Source: Chamaea fasciata (taxonomy: Eukaryota; Chordata; Aves; Passeriformes; Sylviidae). Taken from it: a DNA stretch of 64,000 nucleotides. Shown here one piece after another: positions 1 through 13,200 of this stretch. Position 1 is the first letter of the stretch; each line of letters starts with the position of its first letter. The notes under the pieces are model-generated. The model made no database searches and was not told the DNA's origin. It worked only from the letters and a program-made list of their open reading frames with translations. A program made the translations under genes and the position numbers. The stretch spans positions 47,333,563 to 47,397,562 of the forward strand of contig JARCOQ010000005.1 in the NCBI GenBank assembly GCA_029207755.1. Direction: 5' to 3'.

Positions 1-1013
1 TTATAACAACCCACTTTTTTTTAGTAGACACACATTCATGGAATTAGTCTTTAAGTACTTACACTCTAGCAGCTTCTTCAAGCTTGGGTAGAGGGACTTT
101 CATCAGTTTTTCTATTACATACATTCTATATATTCCTATCTCAATATATTTCTATGAACTCACACTGCATTTGGACATTTGCTAAGAACTTGTATCAATT
201 AGTTTTAGTCTAAGAACAGGATCATCACTCATGTAAGTTTACCAGACTGAGACTCTGAGATGAACCACTGGACAGTAACAAGCCTATAGCCTCATCAAAT
301 GGTAATTCCCCCCATCCTCAGAACAAATTTATCTTCATCCCAGATTATGATTTGATGATGCTACAAAAATATTAGTTTTAAGAACTCCCTTTTCTCCATG
401 CATATGTAATGCTGACATTACAGCTCAAACAGCATCACCCCATTATCATTACCACCAAAGATGATTTTTAAAATGCAAAATTATACACTGCAATTTAATT
501 CTCCTGGAATTGTCTTCCAGTCAATTCATTCAAAACATTTTACACCCTTGGTTTGGGGACATTTTAATTCATAACCTGGGAGGCAAGTTTCACAGTTGAT
601 CACTTTCCTTGCCAAATTTCTACCACTTCCTTTTGAATCCAACTATTACTTTTTCAAACACATAAATAAAGACAAAGAACTTTCCTACTCCATAGTGATT
701 TATTGTGACTATACCTCACTTCTGAAAGACAACTCCATTACCACCACCAGAGTCAAGGAAGCAAGAAAATCAGCAATACCAACAACACAAAAAAAGGCAT
801 CATCTCTTTCTGCATCACCTACACCTTCAGTGTTTGGTCATTACAGTTATTCCTGATGTTTCCCATACTTTTGGAGTTCGTTAATAAAATGACAACTGCT
901 AGGTAAATTTTCCTTACATACTTTTTTGGTCAAGGAGAACTTCAGAGCTGAATGATGATGATTTACTAGGAAAAAAGGTATTAACAAAGAAAACCAAATA
1001 AAAGGTTACTTAC
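1..1013 (-). other. NUP205 intron 12, 5' portion
   Basis: This is non-coding sequence following the exon-12 donor (GTAAGT read on the minus strand at 1013 and below). Open frames here show no resemblance to the continuation of NUP205 expected after the IVNW residues, so the next coding exon lies outside the window. I see no repeat or RNA gene in it. Confidence 0.8.
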
Positions 1014-1219
1014 CCAATTGACTATAACAGTGGTCAGCTGTAAAAATGCAATTAATCCATCCTGTTCTTTCTGGGTGATGCCTCGGAGAGGCAGGTGACG
1101 GTACTGGACACTGTCTGCACTTGGCAAGTCTTTCCTTAAGTGCTCATGATAAAGCATCAAAGAGTGGAAGAAATGCTCCCAGGAGACAGGACTGCCACCT
1201 GCTCCTTGGATGTTTTCCG
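1014..1219 (-). CDS. NUP205: NUP205 coding exon 12 (residues about 542-610)
   Basis: 206 nt, entered in phase 1 and left in phase 0. It reads AENIQGAGGSPVSWEHFFHS, then a stretch ending in EQDGLIAFLQLTTVIVNW, matching the human segment that starts VENIQGAGG. The acceptor is TTTTTCTAG and the donor is TTGG followed by GTAAGT. This is the last NUP205 exon in the window. Confidence 0.95.
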
Positions 1220-4200
1220 CTAGAAAAATGGCAAACAGGTGACAAGATTTTCTTTCTACTCTTTCACAGGGTGAAAAGCAGGGTAGCTAAAACTAAAAGG
1301 AAAACATTCTTATCTAAAGGAAAAAGTAAAGTTCAAAGGAAAGTTACTATATCCAAAACTAATCATTTAGATTTGGGGATTTTTGCTTGTTTCTGTTTTT
1401 TTTGAGACAGGGGGATTTTTGCTTGTTTATGGTTTTTTTGAGACAGAAAGGTGCTAATACGAAGAACTAGTATAAATAAGTTTTCTGTTTCATGAATTGG
1501 AATCTTTGCAGCATTATTTGTATCTTCAAAGTAGGGGGGGTTTAATAATTTGACAAATGCAAAATGAATGCAAAACACAGGACTGACCAGCATCTCTTAC
1601 TTTGAGAAAGTGCTATTATATTATATGTATCAAAAAATTCTAACCGAACAAAGCGCTTCTGAACAAAGTTAGCCCACGAAAGTTACATTGTATGTTTTCT
1701 AAATTCAGCTAACTTTAAAACGTTACTCATTTTTTTGTTTTATAATAAGCAACACTGACACTCTACATTTCTTACAGTGTTCAGACACTGGCTTTTTTTA
1801 AAAGAAAGCATTATTTCACTAGGTGAATTGCTTGCTAAGATGCTCAGACATCTAATTACCTTATCTGTCAGGGTTTTTTTCAGATTACAGTTTTGAGTAA
1901 AGCCTTCCAATTTCATCTTTGTACTAATAATTAATGCTAAAAGCTTGAGGCCACAATTCATCTCAAATGAGTTTTCATACTTGTCAAAAGAAAAGGCAGC
2001 TGAGAAAGAGCTGAAGTGTCACTTCTCTTACCATGACTACTGCCATTGACTTTTAGCAAACTAAAGCAGTAATGAGCACACTGAGGTCCACTAGCCAGTC
2101 CCCGCAGCATTTTCAAGTATGGGATGTAAATTGTGGAAGGAAGTAGATCTCCCATTTGCCTAACAAACTTTGACAAGACAACCTAGAACAAATAAAGATC
2201 AGTGTTGAGAAAAAGGTAAATCTGAGTATTATAGGAAAACATTAGGCAGTAAAAGTCAGATAACAGATTCTAATGTAATCAGAGCAGGGTAGACAAGCTC
2301 CTTTGTAGACTGGCCTATTCAGTGAGACGTGTTTGGAAGAGAAAACAAAACAACTCATATGACTGCAAAATATACTAACTCTCCAATTCTATATTTCTAG
2401 TGATAAAATTTACTTCAGCTCCCAAATGTTACACAGCAGTATTATTAGCACATCTCACAGTGCAAGTAAAGAATTCAATGTGGATGTCATATACCTGAAC
2501 AGTGACTCACACACACGGCACTTCCTTTCAGGGTCATATTAGGCTGCTTGCAGATTGCACCTGGCCCTAATTTAAGTTGTCAGTATTCTGGGTGGGTCTT
2601 GGGATGTGTCTGATCTGTCTCGTACAAGGTTTTGGCTAGCACTGCACAGACCTTCAAGAAGCATTGAGAGCTGACAGCATCCCAGGTATTCAAAGAGTTT
2701 TTGGCATGCCTGCTTAGATTGTTTCTTCATTCTAATTTTAAGCTCTGTATCTTATGGACTATAATTTTGGACTTCAAATAATTAAAATATTCTAAAGACT
2801 TTTTACCCCTAAAATACTCTCAACTGCAGTTAGTAAAGCTTTTTTTTTTTAATTGTTAAGGAATCTAACTTCTCAGTTACATGAAAAAGGCATGTAAAAG
2901 TCATCAGACAAAAAACACAAGGGAACTATCAAAATCCATTTCGTGACTGTAACAAATCAAACCTAAACAATATTTTCACACAGATGTTTGCTAGTACTCT
3001 TTCTTGCTAAGTTTACTGACAACCACGAATGGCTGGTAGTAGTTCATTTTAGGGCAAGCAACCATGACCATGTCACGCAGAGCAGGACACGTGCAAATCG
3101 GTCATTGAAAAAAAGTAAGGTCTTCTTAGAGGCTACCTGTATTAAGGACACCAAAAAATTTGTTGCTGGAGGGTTTTTTGTTCCTTTGGTTTCAAGTTAC
3201 CAGTAATTACTCAAGAGAAGTTAGCTAACCTGGCGCTGGGGTGGCCGCTGGTGAGCTACTCCAAGGTAGGAGCCCATGATGGTGGATGTCTGCAGGGGCT
3301 CTGACGGACACCAGTATTCATGGGCAAGTTCCAGATTAAAGGGGTCTTTCCTATACAGCTCAGCAATCTGTCAGAAAAAGGAAGATGCCAGAAAAGTATC
3401 AATTCCAGGAAGAAAAAAACATTACTTCAAGAATAAGCACTGCTTCTAGATTAGCTAAACACATCTGAGAGGCAAACCATCACAGGGTTGTTCTAGTTCT
3501 TAAAACTTTCTGAAAATTACATCTTCTAAATAACAGTATTGGAACAGTGACAGCCAGCAAAATTCAAAATGCACGTAACAGTGAAAATTTAATATCTTTC
3601 TATTTAATTATTATGGATTAAATTATTGCTTTAAAAAGTGTCATTTCTCCTTAGACAACCATATGCCTACATTAAAATACATTAATTTTACAAGTTAGCC
3701 AGTATCACAATTAGAAATCTTATCTGCTATCTGAACATACAAATTTCTCAGAGCAAATTTTTATTTCTAGTTCTTCATTTAAGTTTACTGTATCTATCTG
3801 AGCTGCTTAAGAAAGCATTTCACAACAAATCTTCCTACTAATGTCTGTAACCTAAAGGAGTATCTTTGGAAAAGATGAGTAATACAAGTTTTTAAATTTC
3901 TAGAAAATATAAAACACCTCAGTTCGAAATGCAAATCTGGTTTTCAGCATGGATTTTTCTGAAAGTGCAGTTCAGTAACCTTAATAGCTAATATTTAAAC
4001 AAATATAATGATTTTTATTTCCATTTTTTAATTAAAAATTTGACAGAAAATTCTTTCTTTTAAATGTACACTTAAAGTCAAAACTCTACTGAAATAAGGG
4101 AATTTGTAATTCCATCAGCCTTGATGGAGTCACTTTACCAAGCCTACTCTACAGCAAATACAAAACAGTTCTCCAAAACTCTCATTACAAATATATCAAC

Positions 4201-7200
4201 GTATAAGAATTATTTAGACATTTCAATTACTTATCAGAGTAATTGCCAACAGCGGGTAAAACCTCTAAAACCTTCAAACGTAAGAAACTGCAGTATTTTC
4301 TCACTAAAAAATAATTTAAAACCATGACATTAACATCAGAAACCAAGGCAGTAAGTTAATGCCTTTATACAAAAAATTATAGAAAAGTGTGTGTACTTAA
4401 GGAAAAAAAAATCATCCCAAAAGGAAAAGATCCAGCACTATATGGGCTCATTCAGATAGGAGTTTTCAGACGACAAATGCAAGTCACAATCTTTATTTGT
4501 CACAGTAATTAACAAGAAAATAAGGCTTACTAGAAGCATTAAATGTTCCAGATCTTTCCGAAGGGAAATAGGTGGATCGTTTCCCATCTGAATACTCATG
4601 TGGATCATGCGAGCATCTTCATCAGCACGATTTCTCAGCTGTTTTACCTACAGGATTTATGAAGTGGAAAAAGAAACAGTGGTCTATATTTAGCTAAGAA
4701 TGAAATCAAACAAATAATGGAATTGTCTATATGGCCCATTAAAACTAAGAAAGCAAATATATTTGCACGCACACAACAAGTATATTCAATTTTCTATTTT
4801 TTCAATCCTCTCTCCCCCTAAGAGCTTGCTTAAAGTTACAGTCAACCACTTGCTTACTGCCAAAGCCCTCAGAGCATAGCAAAAGCCCTGAACTTGTATC
4901 ATGGGAGTCTTTCCTAACTGACTGCACCACATACTTTGGTTTGGCTCGAAAAGGTGGATCCTTTCCTTTTTTGTAATTTAAAAGCTAGACAGCTTAGTTT
5001 CAAGGAATCTTAGGCCATTATTCACAAGGAGTGACAAGAAACATGTAACGCAAATGCAAACGTGAATGCAAAATATTGATTCCTGTATATAGATCTGTGG
5101 ATTGCACCTTTCTTCACCACAAAAGACTACTTCTACTTGCAGCTACTTTATGACTTGAAAGTTCTGAACTGGTGCAATTTTGGAGTTACTCTGTCTCAGC
5201 CAGAAGGATTACCACATGTCAATAAATACCAAAGGAAAAATGAGAGAAGAGCAAGAAGAACGGCTCTTGTTTTACTTTTAATTTTTTAACAGCAATTTTT
5301 TTAAAAAAGCAGCCATTTAATCAGCATCCTGAACTTCTTTGTGTTGAAAAAGCTAATTACTAAACAAGAACCAGCTGACATTTAATTTTAAATTCAAAAA
5401 GCTTTTGACATGAGACCCCAACAGAGGTTTATAGAAAGCAAACAGACATGAGATTAAAAGTCTTGTTAAATATTAAGGAGACATCAAAGAACAAGAAACA
5501 GAAGTAAACAACCAATTCAACACATTAAAAAAATAAAACATGTTGACAGTCAATAGAGACTAGCTAATGGTCTAGAACATAATTCAACGTGCGAAACTGA
5601 ATGATATGCAAAATCATTGGGAAAAAAATAGTTTAAAAATAATAATAAGAAAAAAATATTAAAAACTAGAAGTAACTGTGGAAAGGGTCAAAGCAAACTA
5701 GCTAAACCAGTATACTAACTGAACAAGAAACAACTGAATGTTGATCAGTTAAATAATGAATTATTTGAGATACTAAAGCCAATTATCAAGGTCTGAACTA
5801 ATATAATGCAGGCAACCAAAAATTTACCCAAATCATCACTGGCAAGCAGCCTAAATGCTAAAACTATGCAGAAGAATTAATTAAAATGCTGACTTAGAGA
5901 TTTAAGTAAAACTAAACAAAGGTTATACAGATACACAAAGCAAAACAAAGATCCTGCAAAACAGACACTTCTTTATACCTACAATTTGAGATTATAGTAG
6001 AAATAGCTGAGGACATAAGCCAACCATTACCTATCAGCAGTTAAGACAAAAAGTTGCCTTGTAGGGCTATACCCCAACTGCCTACTAAAAATTTCCTGTG
6101 AAACAGCTAGTACTGGCTTATATCAAACTAGAATAAAAATCACTGGTCTGATTTTGTCTTATATCCTGTAAAACAAAATCCTGATTGTAATGAACATCTC
6201 TCTTCACCTTCAGGCATTAGCTACAAGCAACTGGAAATCTGAGCCAAAGCAAAAAAAACCCTCAAACCCTAAAAAAACCCACAACACAATGACAACTACC
6301 ACCACACAAAAAAACCAAAAACAAACAAACACAAAAAAAACCACACACACCAAAAAAAAAAACCCAAACCCAACCTGAAAAAGAATTTAAGTATTCATTT
6401 AAATTTTAATAATGTAAAACAAACACTACTACCACCATAAAGGTTGTTTTGCAAATCTCACCACACTGAAGTGTTTCAAAACCCACATTCCGTAGGATAC
6501 AGGGTTACAACTGTTAAAATTATTAAAGCTTATGTTTACCAGAAAGCCCTGTAGGAAGGCATAGTTGCAGACTGGACAGTTGGAGGGTGAGAGATAGTTA
6601 TGACTCATGGACAGCACACTGCAGCTGAGCCAGCCAATGGGTGCTCTTCTTTTGTTAAGTTTGAGTTTTGTCTGGTTGACATTAACGGTATAAAAGGGGG
6701 GTAACTTTTGTACAATGAAGTGATTCCCTTCCCATGCACAAGGGGGTCCATGCCTTTGTTCCCATTGCTACAACATTCTATTTCAGTGTGGAAAACAAAC
6801 CCCAAACATTATGGCTTCTATAAAGCGAACAAGTTTTCTGAAGCACAGGACCTCAAGCTGAGCATCATGTCTGAATCTCTATGCTACCTCGTGCAAATAA
6901 CAGTAATATAGAAGAGATGTCCACATTTCTCAGCAAGTGCTATTGACACAAACAACTTACTTTCATTGGCATGAGTGCAAGGAAGTCTGTGACAAGGTTA
7001 TGGATTTTGCGAATGTAAAATTCCTCCTGGTAGAAATTTTCAGACGCCACAACAGATTCAGTCAGGAAGAGGAAAACGTAATCAGCAATTGCTAGCTCTG
7101 CCATTGCCTCATCTGCCTCAGTGAATTCTGCTAGAGCTGGGCAACAAAATTCACAAGAAGGGAAGAGGTAAATAACAATCTGTTACCAAACAAATGTATT

Positions 7201-10200
7201 TCAGGATACACAGCTGACATGCAAATTTCCATGCTTCTATCAACTCTGTTTTTAACACTGTACAGGAGAACTAGACTGAAAAAAGATAAACTAATGGCAG
7301 ATGATGATCTCTACCTTCTGTTTTAATACGTGTTACAGTGCAAATCCATTTACCCCGAAAAATCTAAGGCAGTCAACCAAAAATCACAAACTAACTTTAA
7401 TTAAACATTAATTATAATGTTCACATTTTCTTTATTAGACATTTTGGAAAAGACTCAATTTTGACGTAGTAGAAAGCTAGAAGGTTTGTGAGGTTTGGAG
7501 ACGAAAAAAGAAAATTATGAATAGATTCATCATCTCAACATACCCAGGTCTAACATCCACAGATGTAAAAAAAAATTTAAAAAAAAAAATAAAAAAAAAA
7601 AAAAAAAAATAAAAAAAATCAAGAACCAATTCTGGATTTAAGCACTGAAATTATACTAAAGCTGAAAATGAAATCCTTGAATTTTCCAGTACATTAAAAT
7701 CTCTTTCACTTCAATGAGGCACTATTACTGTCTAGTAAATAATTACTTCTACACTTGTGTACATTTCAAATCAATTCAACTCACAACAACCAAACTCACA
7801 CAGAAAAAGTTTTAAGGAAGTGTTAATGGTAATTTTATCATAAAGGTAAATAACAACACTTCAGAAAGGTAATAGATCCTTTGACCTACACCACTTGCAA
7901 GCTCTGAATACTCATGTGCAGCAACTGAACTTTAGGGACATTTACCTGTCACATCAGAGAATTGGGATATTCCTCGCAATGTCAGTGCCCAGGCTAATCT
8001 AACAGTAGCTTGCAGACCTGGTAATTTCCAGGGCTGAGACTCCTGAAGCCGAGTGTGGATTGTTGCTATGTACTGTCTTTCTGCTAGCAGAGGGAGCCGG
8101 TGCATCAAGTCTTCAACAACAAAAACACAAAACCAATACTCAGTAAACAAATGTGAAAAAATACATGCAAAATCCTGCCAATTTGTTACTGATCAATAAC
8201 AAAATTGCTTAAGCAACAGTTTATTCATCTGCACAAGGTAACCTCTGGGAAAGCTGCCAGCATTACCTTCACGATCCTCTGCCCCTTGTTCCAGAAAACT
8301 GACATCAAAGCAGTAAAGGAGAGCCATGAGAAGAGACAAGTTCACGCCATCCAGTGAGCCATCAGCTTCCACTGTTACCTTCTCCAGGTAACTTATGAGG
8401 ATTAGAGTGTCATCCTTATTCAGGGGTGACTGACACGTCCAGACAAAGAGACTTTCAGCCAAGGACTGTCGGCATTCTTTAATGAGATCGGAAACCTTTA
8501 CAAGACGAACAAACAAACAAACAACAACCTGTCAATATACCTATTCTGGTAACATGTTCAACTTGTCCTTCTCAGTCAATCATAATGACTGGCTTAAACT
8601 AAAAATCACTCTAAAGACAGCAGCTACAGAAAATGTTGGGTTTATTTGCTAAACAACAAAAGGACACTTCTGCTTGTTAATTGCATTTATATTCCTATGT
8701 ATTTCATGAGAGGCATGAGTAGATACCTGGGAATATGACTACATGCAAACCAGCATCCCTGTCAAGGACAGGAGACATCAATCTTCATAGAATTTACATA
8801 GTGGTAAATGTATCACACAGAAGACACATTCCCTGTCTCTAATTACACAACTGCACTGGCAGTTACCCCAGAAACAGTCAGCCTTCTCCTTGCCCCAAAA
8901 AATGAATCTTAAAGTGAAACTAAGGTAAATTAAGGTAATTTAAGAAAAATGAGAAAGATACTCTTTCCATAGTTTCTAGATTCATAGCAAAAGTGCAGGA
9001 CTACTTCTTTAGTCAGTGGAAAATAAATTGATTCATTATTACACAAAATGATTTTTAGGCAGATGACCCATTAGAAAGGAGTTCAAAAATTAAAACAATA
9101 AAGTTTAAAATCTTCCTGCTAGAAAAATTATGCGGCAGTTAGTGTCAATTAAGTTCAGGAATTCCAAAGATGACAATGTATTTTCAAGCAATTTTCACTT
9201 GACTATCCAAAATGCTTCTGTTCATATTAACACAATTGGATTATTAAGAGAATTATTCACCTGACTTAACTTGGTTTCAATCTGTTTTAATAATTTGTGA
9301 ATTCACTTTTCTTATGCCAATGGTGCAGATAATGGTAGCGCTGATAATTTAAAACACGGACTTCAGAATTAAAAAAAGAAGAAATTTACACACAGTGTAA
9401 ATATTAGGCTTAGATTTTTACTGTTACAATTCTTCAATAAAAATAAGGCATGCCCTAGCATCTGGGAGCAACAGCAAAACAGAAACGTGGGAAGCAATGT
9501 GAATCCCACATTGATGTTACACAAGCTGTGAAGCAGTGCCTGCGATCTCAGACAGTAGCAGATTTTGTGCAAACATAAAGGACTCTTTGCAGTCTAACTC
9601 TATCCTAATGTGTTCAGTTACACAGAAGAATATCCACGCTTGGTGAGTTTTACCTCTTTGCGATGTTTCTCACTGCCCAATCCTCGCTCTCTCTGGAGCT
9701 TATCAAATTCGTTGTTCAAATCAATGTTAGACAGAAGTGTAAGGATCTTCTGAGTCAAACCCTGCTCCATTAGGTCATTTGTAAAGCGTGTTGTCAGGGA
9801 AATTAACTCTTGACTATAACAGAAAGAATACAAATTAAACAATTATTCATAGTTTTCCAGTCACAAATATGGCTAAAATAATGAATCCCATTAAATGTAT
9901 TTGATGACCAAAAAAACCATACATATAAACTATATACAGAGAGCAAATAAATGTCCATCACTAATCAGTAAGTACTGCCCTCTCAAAACATTGTGCTGAA
10001 TGGATACAGACTTTAGGTAGCTGAAGGTTCAATAACATGGAATATGAGAATACAACAGGGATCAGCTAGTTAGGATTTCTATTAAAAGGAAAAAATATTA
10101 TATATAAGATATACATAACTCACAAGCTCACAGGCTCTTTCCTACTAGTAAATGCAACTGTCCAGATACCACTCTCAGAATTTATATTTACACTAGAACA

Positions 10201-13200
10201 GATTTTTTATCTTTCTCTAGCCAACTTGGAAGCAAGTAGTGTGCACTACTTTCTTTTCCAAGGCAAAAAATACTAGCATATAATGTTCACCAGTAGACAG
10301 TACATTTCTTTTAAGTGAAGGCAGGAGCACAATTCCCTTTTACAGTACACAGAAAGTCAGAACACAGCAGGGTTCTCAAATACTGAGCAATCACCACTAG
10401 AGCGAGCAAAAATGACTGGGAGAGTGTCTGAAGTAAAATACTGCCAAAAGGTGAAGTAGCGTGAAAGAACTGGAAGTAAAATATATATCCCTATAATTCA
10501 ACAAACTATGTGCAAAAAATGATTATGCTTAAGAAACAAACATAAGAGCAGCTCCATCAGGTTATGAGAAAAAAGGAAATTCAAGACTATAGATACTCCC
10601 TTTAGTCTAAGTAGTTCTAAAAGCACTCAAAACAAAGAGCTTTCATCAGCTCATCGCCCTGAAACAGACCTGAGTTCTAATGTCCACGTCTTGCCTTGGC
10701 GTGACTGGATGAGGGCTCGCAGTGAATTGGCAATGCATCTTTTTCCATCCCAGTACAACAGAACCGCCACTAGACCTCTTGTAAGGCCAGGAAAATGAGG
10801 CTGCTGGTGTTCTCCTAGTGAATGAAAATGGATAGAAATAGCCAAAGAAAGCTGAACATACACATCTTGGTAACAGCTCTCTATCTTTGTATTTCTGATT
10901 GAAATACAAATATCGCATTCAAAGTAACTGTGGTTATTCACCACCACTTTGATTTGTTTCAGATACTTAAAAGAAATCCCAGATATTTTGGGTGCTATTG
11001 GTAAAATTATTATTCAACTATTAAAACATACAACAACGGGTCTTTTAAGTATTAGTCCATAAATTGCCTAGTCCAAATGGTATTTGCCACTGATACGTAC
11101 CCATCTTAATAACCAATTCAAGATGATTATCACTGAAATATCTTTTATTCAAAATCAAAATTTCTATCTGAAATTACCTTGAACATTCAAGCTCAAAATA
11201 GACAGTGAGCCTGACTTAAGATAGTTTCCCAACGGTGACAAATTTGCAATCTACTTCTTTAACAAATTTTTCAAGTTAATGAACAGTAGCTAGTAATAAC
11301 AACTAACAATTTTAACTTAACGATTCTAAAATCAATCTTCTACACAAAGAATGTGTCACTTTCCAGAATACTTCACTTACTAATCAGTCGTTAGATTACA
11401 GAATCACACAGCAATGTACAACTAATACATAATTTGAAGAATCAGTACCTATTACACTGTTTTATGGAAAAATTCTCAATCCTGTTTTAATTATGTTTAA
11501 ATTCAACGATACAGAAAGTACACCATAAAACCTCCTCAGAATATTCCCTCCTTCACTGAGGGGGGGAATATTAGCTGAGTGTGCAAACAGTAGGGTTCAG
11601 AACACTGCTATCATATGACATTACAGTGAGAATTTCTTTTAAAGAATATTCTGTGTTAGGAAGTTAAGCTCTTCACTGCATCATGCATTCACCTTAAATG
11701 TACACTTAAATAAGAAGGCCCTATTTAAGTTATATTTCTCCAGATCTTAAATATTTTCCCTTCTCACCAGCTAGAAGGAGCTCAACAGCTGCCAACTCTC
11801 CAATATCAAAGAGGTCACTGAGGATAAAGGCTTCTCTGATCAGCTGCTCTGGCAAAAGCCTAGTTCCCTGCTGACCCTGGATAGCAACTCCTTCTGTGCT
11901 TGCTTTCTGAATTTTCTCATGCTGCTGAACATTTTTTGGCTGCAAGAGAAATAAGCATCAGAAGTTATTCAAAATGGCAAGATCAAATACTGAATAAAGC
12001 TTAACACATTAATCCTTCCTCACAAATCTTCCTCCTTCTGTCAGGTTAGGTTGTCATCATAAAAACAAAGGCAGTGTTTTTAAACAGAGATAATAAAGGG
12101 ATCCTAAAAATGCTTCATGCTTGGACAGCAGTGGTCTCTTTGTGTGAACATAAAAAAATAATCATATACAATCAGTGCTGACATTTAGTTTACTCAAAAT
12201 ACTAGTGGTTGAAAGTAAACTTTGATATAATTCCCAATAGGAACTGGCATCAATTCAGTGAAAGACATCTGGGTCGCTGATCAGAACTGTTGTGACTCCC
12301 AACTATTCTCTACATCATTCTTTTTCCATTAAACTGAGATGCTAAAATATCCTAAAACTCTATAGCTGACTGTTTTCTGACCTATCAATTTAAACAAGCC
12401 ATCTACTACTGGAGAAATAACACCACTGAAAGAAGATATATTTCTAATTACCACATTATGATACACCAGCCAAGAAACGGGGAGTTTTTTCACATTATGT
12501 GGCGTTCCAAGTAAGACACGTTCTGTATTTTTTTAAGTTCAAGTGTTTACCCGTTTTGTGTGTTTGTTAATCTGACTGAAACATGAGCAAAACCAGACAA
12601 AATAGCTCTGGGGTTTATTTCAGACACACAAGAGTAACAAAAAAAGTTAATACATGACTGATGGATCATCAGATAGTTTTACTATTCCTTTCAAAATAGC
12701 ACTCAAATAATGGGAGAAAAAAAACAGACAAAATTATCCTGTAGAAGATACAAAATAATACGTATGCATTATCTTTTCCCACTTAATACTATTTGTATTC
12801 TTACAGCAGAACAAGACTGGTATAACACATCTATGTTATGTACTGTGAAGATCTCACATGAAAAGAATGGTCAGGGTCTAAAATGGCATTTAAGACAACA
12901 ATATAAGACAGAGGAAATCAACAACTCTCCAGTTCATTCCAGAAGAGAGCATTAGTCCAGTACCGGATTTCTGAAGAGAGAAATGAAGTCAGATTTGTGC
13001 TTCTTTAAAACTTGATCTAGACGATGAACAGCTTCAGGTTGCCTTTTCCAAATGGCATTCATTACAGTCTGCCATATGTCCTTATATGGCCCCCACAAGC
13101 TGGCAGCTAGAAGAGGAGATAAAACAATGTATTTGAAATAGAGAAAAGAAGAAAACAAATTATTTATATATTGTTTTCAATAAGTAAATTCTTTTTTAGT

